Source: Mycobacterium sp. (GTDB lineage Bacteria > Actinomycetota > Actinomycetes > Mycobacteriales > Mycobacteriaceae). From it: 12,366 nt of DNA. Location: the NCBI GenBank assembly GCA_025965815.1, contig JAOPWF010000549.1, positions 1 to 12,366 of the forward strand, written 5' to 3'. Shown piece after piece: positions 8,409-12,366 of this stretch. Under the pieces are notes generated by a model. The model saw nothing but the letters and a program-made list of their open reading frames with translations, had not been told where the DNA came from and ran no database searches. Position 1 is the stretch's first letter, and every line of letters starts with the position of its first letter. The translations under genes and the position numbers were made by a program.

Positions 8409-8838
8409 TGAAGCAGTGTCTCTCGCCGCAGCCGAAAGTGGACTCACCATCGTGTCCACGCTCCGCGCCGACGGCACCATCCAGGCATCGCTGGTCAACG
8501 CCGGGGTGCTGCCACACCCATCGACCCAACTGCCGGTGCTGGCCTTCGTCACCTACGGGAAGGTCAAGCTGGCGAACCTGCGCGCCCGGCCGCAACTCGC
8601 CGCAACCTTTCGCAACGGCTGGCAGTGGGCCACCGTCGAGGGCCGCGCCGAGCTCGCGGGTCCCGGCGATCCGCAGCCGTGGCTGACCGATGCCGACATG
8701 CTGCGCCGGTTGCGGCGCGAGGTGTTCACGGCGGCCGGCGGAACCCATGACGACTGGGACGAATACGACCGGGTGATGGAGGAACAGGGTCGCGCCGTGG
8801 TGCTCGTCCCACCCGATCGGGTGTACAGCAACGGTTAA
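8395..8838 (+). CDS. Pyridoxamine 5'-phosphate oxidase-like split-barrel protein (FMN or F420 binding)
   Basis: The protein has 147 residues from the ATG at 8395, overlapping the EthD gene by 14 bases. A GAAAG element nine bases upstream is a weak ribosome site. The fold signature is clear: LTIVSTLRADGTIQASLVNAG (split over two strands), then LPVLAFVTYGKVKLANLRARPQ, the strand–helix step around the cofactor phosphate, RNGWQWATVEGRAELA, and a C-terminal RAVVLVPPDRVYSNG. In mycobacteria such small proteins are typically F420- or FMN-dependent reductases. Which cofactor is used cannot be decided by eye. I recall a protein of the same length and type, Rv1875, just before bacterioferritin in M. 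tuberculosis. It is translationally coupled to its neighbours. Confidence 0.85.
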   Translation: MTTLDEAVSLAAAESGLTIVSTLRADGTIQASLVNAGVLPHPSTQLPVLAFVTYGKVKLANLRARPQLAATFRNGWQWATVEGRAELAGPGDPQPWLTDADMLRRLRREVFTAAGGTHDDWDEYDRVMEEQGRAVVLVPPDRVYSNG

Positions 8839-8850
8839 GGAGACCGCTAC

Positions 8851-9615
8851 GTGACGCTTCAGATCAGTGACGACAATCGGGTGCGCACCCTGACACTCGA
8901 TCGGCCCGACGTACTCAATGCCTTCAATGAGGCCCTGTATGACGCCATGACTCTGGCGCTGCGGGACGCAGCGGAGGACCCGGCGGTCGCCGTGGTGATG
9001 CTGACCGGTGCCGGTCGGGCGTTCAGTGCCGGCAATGACCTCAACGAGATGCAGGCGCGCATCACCGATCCGGACTTCACGCCGGGGGAGTACGGCTTTC
9101 CGGCCATGATCGATACGCTCAGCTCCTTCCCGAAGCCGCTCATCTGCGCGGTCAACGGCCTTGGCGTCGGCATCGGCACAACGATTCTGGGCTACGCCGA
9201 CCTGGTGTTCATGTCGTCGACGGCGCGACTGAAGTGTCCGTTCACCAGTCTGGGCGTGGCGCCCGAGGCCGCGTCCTCGTACCTTCTGCCGCGGTTGATG
9301 GGCCGACAGAATGCGGCCTGGCTGCTGATGTCCTCGGAATGGATCAGCGCCGACGAAGCACATCGGATGGGACTGGCGTGGAAAGTGTCCGAGCCGACCG
9401 AGCTGCTTTCCGAGGCGCGTCGCCACGCCGAAATCCTTGCCGCCCGGCCGATCCCGAGCCTGATCGCGGTCAAGCGGACCATTGCCGCACCCACTCTCGC
9501 CGGGGTCGAAGCCGCCACCGAACGTGAGAATGCCCAGTTCGCCGAATTGATGGGCGCACAGGCCAACGCCGACGCTCTCGCCGCATTCTCCGAGCGACGT
9601 AGCGCAAGCAGCTAA
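8851..9615 (+). CDS. Crotonase-family protein, probable enoyl-CoA isomerase rather than hydratase
   Basis: The protein has 254 residues from a GTG at 8851, with AAGGAG about nine bases upstream and only 12 bases after the preceding stop. It has a full crotonase fold. The oxyanion-hole segments are GRAFSAGNDLNEM (55–67) and NGLGVGIGT (102–110), followed by PFTSLGVAPEAASSYLLPRL (130–149) and SADEAHRMGL. Aligned by eye to rat mitochondrial hydratase, catalytic E144 becomes T111 and E164 becomes F131, so normal hydration is unlikely. E139 in APEAASS matches the SPEGCSS glutamate of peroxisomal delta3,delta2-enoyl-CoA isomerases (ECI2 type). That suggests isomerisation of unsaturated acyl-CoA, or another crotonase reaction. 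Most pipelines would simply call it enoyl-CoA hydratase. Confidence 0.85.
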   Translation: MTLQISDDNRVRTLTLDRPDVLNAFNEALYDAMTLALRDAAEDPAVAVVMLTGAGRAFSAGNDLNEMQARITDPDFTPGEYGFPAMIDTLSSFPKPLICAVNGLGVGIGTTILGYADLVFMSSTARLKCPFTSLGVAPEAASSYLLPRLMGRQNAAWLLMSSEWISADEAHRMGLAWKVSEPTELLSEARRHAEILAARPIPSLIAVKRTIAAPTLAGVEAATERENAQFAELMGAQANADALAAFSERRSASS

Positions 9616-9655
9616 CGCCTCACGTGCGGCGGCCGGGACCTGCTCGGTTAGGTGC

Positions 9656-9841
9656 TCAGGACCGCGCCGGGCTGCGTTCCCTGTCATAGGCTTCGATCAG
9701 CGCGCGCACGGTCCGGCGGCAGCGCCCGCAGTCGGACCCCGCTCCGCAGGCGGCCGCGACTTCCTTGGAGGTCGACGCGCCGCCCGCGACGACCTCGTTG
9801 ACGACTTGGCTCGTGGCTCCGGTACACAGGCAGACAAACAT
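9656..9841 (-). CDS. bfd: Bacterioferritin-associated ferredoxin, [2Fe-2S]
   Basis: The protein has 61 residues, the usual Bfd length. The four cluster ligands are present in the Bfd arrangement: C4 and C6 (VCLCTGAT) and C38 and C41 (SDCGRC), a C-x-C…C-x2-C pattern in a helix-turn-helix-like fold. Bfd docks on bacterioferritin near the haem and passes electrons inward, reducing stored Fe(III) so that it is released when iron is scarce. The extra C32 (AACGAG) is not a standard ligand. It lies 13 bases after the duplicated-domain gene on the same strand, without a strong ribosome site, so the two are probably one transcript. Its partner bfr is nearby on the opposite strand. Confidence 0.93.
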   Translation of the reverse strand: MFVCLCTGATSQVVNEVVAGGASTSKEVAAACGAGSDCGRCRRTVRALIEAYDRERSPARS

Positions 9842-9854
9842 CAGGGCAACCCGG

Positions 9855-10487
9855 TTATCGCATCTCGTCGATGCTCATGATGTGCGCCAATCTCCCAACG
9901 AAGACCGAGGGATAAGCACCCAGACCCGCGCCCGACATCCATTCCGCGGTTCTGTCGGGGTGCGCGATCCATTCGCGGACGCTGTCCTCGTTGTCCACTT
10001 CCTGCAGGATCAACACTTCCTGTCCGTCGTCGAACGCCCGGTATACCCAGATCTTCCGGATGCCGGACTGCTTGAATCTGTCCAGTGCGCCGTGGATTTC
10101 CGCCAGGAGGTCCGACACGTCGTCCACCGACGCGACGACGCCCACGATGAGGCCCGGAACCGCGTCCGCCGTGCCGGGTTCGCCCAGGTCGACTTTCTCG
10201 ACAACCTCGCCGGCGAAAATGGCCGGAATGTCGTTGACGCCGGCAATGTCGAACCACTCGAAGATGACGGGCGAGCGGAGCACTTCGCGAACCGAGCGCT
10301 GATAGTGCAGACCCACCGTGACAAGCACTCGTCCCGCTTCCCAGATCGACGAATACACCACAATGTGGTGCGCGCCGATACTGGCCAGGTGGGAGCGGCG
10401 CTGTTCAATCAGCGACCACATCCGCTCGAGGTCATTCACCTGATAGTCGGATGCGAGAACCACGGATTGCAGGCCCTCGCGGCTCAT
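9855..10487 (-). CDS. Uncharacterised protein with two tandem copies of one alpha/beta domain
   Basis: The protein has 210 residues from the ATG at 10487, with AGGAG nine bases upstream. The frame is open to an ATG at 10541, but that extension lacks a ribosome site and reaches the edge of the iron box. The protein is an internal duplication: residues ~9–100 align with ~113–205. Shared positions include I42-VVY and I146-WVY, SVREVL (65–70) and SVREWI (169–174), P73 and P177, EW (77–78 and 182–183), AG (82–83 and 186–187), and FAG (91–93) and FVG (196–198). The strand–helix pattern suggests two ferredoxin-like (dimeric alpha/beta-barrel) modules. There are no cysteines or metal-ligand clusters. 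I recall Rv1874 at this place in M. tuberculosis, also uncharacterised. Co-transcription with bfd and the upstream iron box suggest a role in iron metabolism. Confidence 0.8.
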   Translation of the reverse strand: MSREGLQSVVLASDYQVNDLERMWSLIEQRRSHLASIGAHHIVVYSSIWEAGRVLVTVGLHYQRSVREVLRSPVIFEWFDIAGVNDIPAIFAGEVVEKVDLGEPGTADAVPGLIVGVVASVDDVSDLLAEIHGALDRFKQSGIRKIWVYRAFDDGQEVLILQEVDNEDSVREWIAHPDRTAEWMSGAGLGAYPSVFVGRLAHIMSIDEMR

Positions 10488-10544
10488 GATGATCCGCTCC
10501 TGCCGGAGGGATCGGCCGCTGTCGACGAGGCAGAGGACCACATG

Positions 10545-10563
10545 TTAGTGGAGTCTAACCTTA
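10545..10563. promoter_or_regulatory. Candidate IdeR iron box
   Basis: TTAGTGGAGTCTAACCTTA matches the IdeR/DtxR consensus TTAGGTTAGGCTAACCTAA at 14 of 19 positions, with the right half nearly intact (CTAACCTTA). IdeR with bound Fe(II) represses uptake genes and activates iron-storage genes, including bacterioferritin in M. tuberculosis. The box is 58 bases upstream of the duplicated-domain–bfd operon and 215 bases upstream of bfr. A minus-strand TAACAT (10547–10542), a possible -10 of the bfd operon, overlaps its edge. That placement fits repression of bfd when iron is plentiful, as expected of an iron-release factor. Activation of bfr from a distance is possible. Confidence 0.6.
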
Positions 10564-10636
10564 CTTAAGTCGAACACGTGGCCAGTCCCGCGCAGACGGC
10601 ATATCCGACCGACCGATACGCCGAACGCAGCTGAAA

Positions 10637-10648
10637 CACACCGGTGTG
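10637..10648. repeat. 12-base perfect palindrome upstream of bfr
   Basis: CACACCGGTGTG is a perfect inverted repeat, 37 bases upstream of the likely bfr -10. It could be an activator or repressor site, but I do not recognise the motif and a 12-base palindrome can occur by chance. Confidence 0.25.
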
Positions 10649-10684
10649 ACGAGGCATCTCGGCTCCGGCCACCCCGCGCTGCAC

Positions 10685-10690
10685 TAGATT
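10685..10690 (+). promoter_or_regulatory. Candidate bfr -10 hexamer
   Basis: TAGATT fits TANNNT and would place the transcription start near 10697, leaving an ~80-base leader that ends in AGGAG (10768–10772) five bases before the bfr ATG. No good -35 is present, consistent with a promoter that needs an activator such as iron-loaded IdeR, though I found no second iron box nearby. Confidence 0.35.
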
Positions 10691-10777
10691 GATGAACGCA
10701 CGCCAGACGATGCCTCAGCCCCGCAGTCCCGGGCGTCGTCGACAGTTGACCAGCCCCCAGAGTGTGTAGGAGCGACC

Positions 10778-11257
10778 ATGCAAGGTGACGCCGACGTCCT
10801 GCGATTGCTCAACGAGCAGTTGACCAGCGAGCTGACGGCGATCAATCAGTACTTTCTGCACTCCAAGATGCAAGAGAACTGGGGATTCACCGAATTGGCC
10901 GCGCACACGCGCGCCGAATCATTCGAAGAGATGACGCACGCGGAGCTCGTCACCGATCGCATTCTCTTACTGGACGGGCTGCCGAATTATCAGCGGCTCT
11001 TCTCGCTACGGGTCGGCCAGACGCTGCGGGAGCAGTTCGAGAGCGATCTCGCCATCGAATACGAAGTGGCGGCAAGACTGAAGCCCGGAATAATCATGTG
11101 CCGCGAGAAAGAAGACAGCACCAGCGCGAACCTGCTCGAGAAGATCATGGCCGACGAGGAACAGCACATCGACTACCTCGAGACGCAGCTCGAACTGATG
11201 GACAAGCTCGGCGAAGCTCTCTACGCCGCACAGTGCGTGGCCAGGCCGCCGAAGTAG
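10778..11257 (+). CDS. bfr: Bacterioferritin, haem-containing iron-storage protein
   Basis: The protein has 159 residues, full length for the family. It forms a 24-subunit shell that oxidises Fe(II) at a di-iron centre and stores the mineral. All six ferroxidase ligands are present at canonical positions: E18, E51, H54, E94, E127 and H130. M52 is the residue that ligates haem between two subunits, so this is a haem-type BfrA rather than a plain ferritin. The start is supported by AGGAG five bases upstream. The gene is monocistronic, with a strong hairpin terminator after the stop. It is divergent from the duplicated-domain–bfd operon, which supplies its electron donor, and the spacer contains an iron box, so expression is likely raised when iron is abundant. 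Synteny as I recall it equates it with Rv1876. Confidence 0.97.
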   Translation: MQGDADVLRLLNEQLTSELTAINQYFLHSKMQENWGFTELAAHTRAESFEEMTHAELVTDRILLLDGLPNYQRLFSLRVGQTLREQFESDLAIEYEVAARLKPGIIMCREKEDSTSANLLEKIMADEEQHIDYLETQLELMDKLGEALYAAQCVARPPK

Positions 11258-11273
11258 CTCCGACGATCCGCCC

Positions 11274-11312
11274 GACCGCCGCCGATGAGTTTCTACTCCG
11301 GCGGCGGTCTTT
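11274..11312 (+). terminator. Intrinsic terminator of bfr
   Basis: GACCGCCGCCG (11274–11284) and CGGCGGCGGTC (11299–11309) form an eleven-pair GC-rich stem with a 14-base loop, followed by a short TTT. It starts 17 bases after the bfr stop and separates bfr from the DUF899 gene. Confidence 0.8.
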
Positions 11313-11351
11313 ACTGCGATGGCATTCAACCAACGAGTTAAGGAGGACGCC

Positions 11352-12011
11352 ATGAGTATGCCCAAGGTGGTGTCGCGACAGGAATGGCAGCAGGCGCGCG
11401 ATGCGCTGCTGGTTCAGGAGAAAGAAGCCACTCAGGCACTCGATGCACTGGCGGCCCGCCGCCGCCGCCTTCCGATGGTCCGGTTCGGATCTGACCACGA
11501 ATTCCGGACGCCCGACGGCGCCCCGGACAACGTAGTGAGCATGCAGGCACTGTTCGACGGACGACGGCAGCTCATCGTCTACCAGTTCATGGACAACGGC
11601 CCCGACGACTACTGCCCGGGCTGCTCCAGCTTCGTCGACAATGTCGGCCGGCTGGAGCACCTGCACGCCCGGGACACCTCGTTCGTCGTCGTCTCCAACA
11701 TGCCGCTGGAACAGCTGCAAGCCTACGCAAAACGGATGGAGTGGACATTTCCGTTCGTCTCGTCACACGGCACCTCCTTCGCCGAGGACTGCGGTGCCGG
11801 AACGGGTTTCGGGATCAGCGTCTTTCTGCGCGACGACAATGACGTCTACCAGACGTACTTCGCCACCTCTCGGGCCGGCGATCGGGTCCGGTTCGACTTC
11901 AACATGCTCGATCTCACGCCGTATGGCAGGCAGGAAGAGTGGGAAGACTCACCGGAGGGCTGGCCGCAGACACCGCCGTACCAGTGGTGGCGACTGCACG
12001 ACGAATACTGA
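11352..12011 (+). CDS. DUF899 family thioredoxin-like protein
   Basis: The protein has 219 residues from the ATG at 11352, chosen over an in-frame ATG at 11319 because a perfect AGGAGG (11341–11346) precedes it by five bases. An N-terminal helix (WQQARDALLVQEKEATQALD) and ARRRRLPMVRF are typical of DUF899. The thioredoxin-like core has strand QLIVYQFM and the CPGC pair (C88, C91) in DDYCPGCSSFVDN, then TSFVVVSNMPLEQLQAY and a C-terminal WRLHDEY. In this family the CxxC sits where redox thioredoxins and peroxiredoxin-like proteins have theirs, so a thiol-disulphide or antioxidant role is plausible but unproven. No signal peptide is seen. It lies between bfr and an MFS exporter. The M. tuberculosis order as I remember it lacks it, so it may be an insertion here. 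Confidence 0.85.
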   Translation: MSMPKVVSRQEWQQARDALLVQEKEATQALDALAARRRRLPMVRFGSDHEFRTPDGAPDNVVSMQALFDGRRQLIVYQFMDNGPDDYCPGCSSFVDNVGRLEHLHARDTSFVVVSNMPLEQLQAYAKRMEWTFPFVSSHGTSFAEDCGAGTGFGISVFLRDDNDVYQTYFATSRAGDRVRFDFNMLDLTPYGRQEEWEDSPEGWPQTPPYQWWRLHDEY

Positions 12012-12056
12012 TCGAGCGGCCTGCCCGACGTCACTAGCCTGTCTAACGACGGGGAC

Positions 12057-12062
12057 TAGCAT
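12057..12062 (+). promoter_or_regulatory. Candidate -10 hexamer for the MFS exporter
   Basis: TAGCAT fits TANNNT, with a start site expected near 12069 and GGAAGG close before the ATG at 12084. ACTAGC occurs twice (12033–12038 and 12055–12060), 22 bases or about two helical turns apart, which might be a regulator's direct repeat. Evidence is weak. Confidence 0.3.
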
Positions 12063-12083
12063 CCGACACGACGGAAGGCAGGC

Positions 12084-12366
12084 ATGACAGGCCCCACAGC
12101 GGCCACGACTGCGGTCGCGGATCCAGCATCCCCAAGTGCCCTGATCAGCTCGCAACGACGGAACTTCATCTTCGTCGCGGTGCTGCTCGGCATGCTGCTC
12201 GCCGCGCTCGACCAGACGATCGTCGCCACCGCATTGCCCACAGTGGTCGCCGACCTCGGCGGTGCCGGACACCAGTCCTGGGTGGTCACCAGCTATCTGC
12301 TCGCGTCCACGATCGCCACGGCGATCGTTGGCAAGCTTGGCGACCTGTTCGGCCGCAAGGCGGTGT
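12084..12366 (+). CDS. MFS drug exporter, DHA2 (EmrB/QacA) family, N-terminal part
   Basis: The first 94 codons are present; the gene runs off the right edge. After a ~28-residue polar N-terminus comes TM1 with FVAVLLGMLLAALDQTIVAT, then ALPTVVADLGG, carrying the LDQTIV and ALP motifs of 14-helix DHA2 transporters. WVVTSYLLASTIATAIVGKL is TM2, and GKLGDLFGRKAV is the conserved loop motif A. Family members are proton-driven exporters of drugs or toxic organic compounds in the inner membrane; no substrate can be read. The start has GGAAGG seven to eight bases upstream. M. tuberculosis, as I recall, has the MFS gene Rv1877 after bacterioferritin, consistent with this placement. Confidence 0.9.
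   Translation, partial: MTGPTAATTAVADPASPSALISSQRRNFIFVAVLLGMLLAALDQTIVATALPTVVADLGGAGHQSWVVTSYLLASTIATAIVGKLGDLFGRKAV

Noticed and set aside
9616..9655. Terminator between the crotonase gene and convergent bfd
   Set aside because: I looked for a stem-loop in this 40-base gap and found no convincing one.
8362..9687. 441-codon minus-strand open frame across the split-barrel and crotonase genes
   Set aside because: The plus-strand genes there have clear family motifs and ribosome sites; the antisense translation has none.

Overview
The window is GC-rich, tightly packed actinobacterial DNA, most likely from a Mycobacterium or Mycolicibacterium. The evidence is GTG and TTG starts, probable leaderless promoters (TANNNT about six bases before an ATG), a good match to the KstR sterol operator, an IdeR-type iron box, and a bacterioferritin–MFS exporter order that I recall from M. 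tuberculosis Rv1874–Rv1877 (memory, not a search). I see no rRNA, tRNA, CRISPR array, insertion sequence or phage gene.

Left part (1–2077). On the minus strand lie the first codons of an unidentified gene leaving the left edge and, upstream of it, a chimeric ORF. The N-terminal ~250 residues of that ORF are an AtzF-type amidase with its catalytic triad; the last ~70 look like the end of an unrelated membrane protein. A divergent control region with a repeated ATTRTCGACA motif separates it from a DUF5701 gene that starts at a TTG.

Middle part (2021–7670). A TfdB/PheA-type FAD monooxygenase and a TetR regulator are divergent. Their shared spacer carries two copies of one near-palindromic operator, placed over the promoters of both genes. 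Next come the remnant of a SnoaL-like ester cyclase, a near-perfect KstR palindrome, and a PaaI-type hotdog thioesterase that KstR probably controls. A convergent FUSC-family membrane protein follows, separated by a hairpin, and then a 317-base divergent spacer.

Right part (7671–12366). A plus-strand operon encodes an EthD-domain protein, a small flavin/F420 split-barrel protein and a crotonase. The crotonase lacks both hydratase glutamates but has an isomerase-type glutamate, which suggests acyl-CoA catabolism. It converges on an iron-storage locus: bfd and an uncharacterised protein made of two tandem copies of one domain form a minus-strand operon, divergent from a complete haem bacterioferritin gene across a spacer with an iron box. 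Bacterioferritin stores iron and Bfd is the partner expected to reduce it for release, so the duplicated-domain protein is placed to share that control. After a strong terminator come a DUF899 thioredoxin-like protein with a CPGC motif and the start of a DHA2-type MFS exporter, cut by the right edge.

The most unusual items are the chimeric amidase ORF, the doubled TetR operator, the KstR site over the stop codon of a decayed gene, the crotonase active-site change, and the duplicated-domain protein between bfd and bfr.
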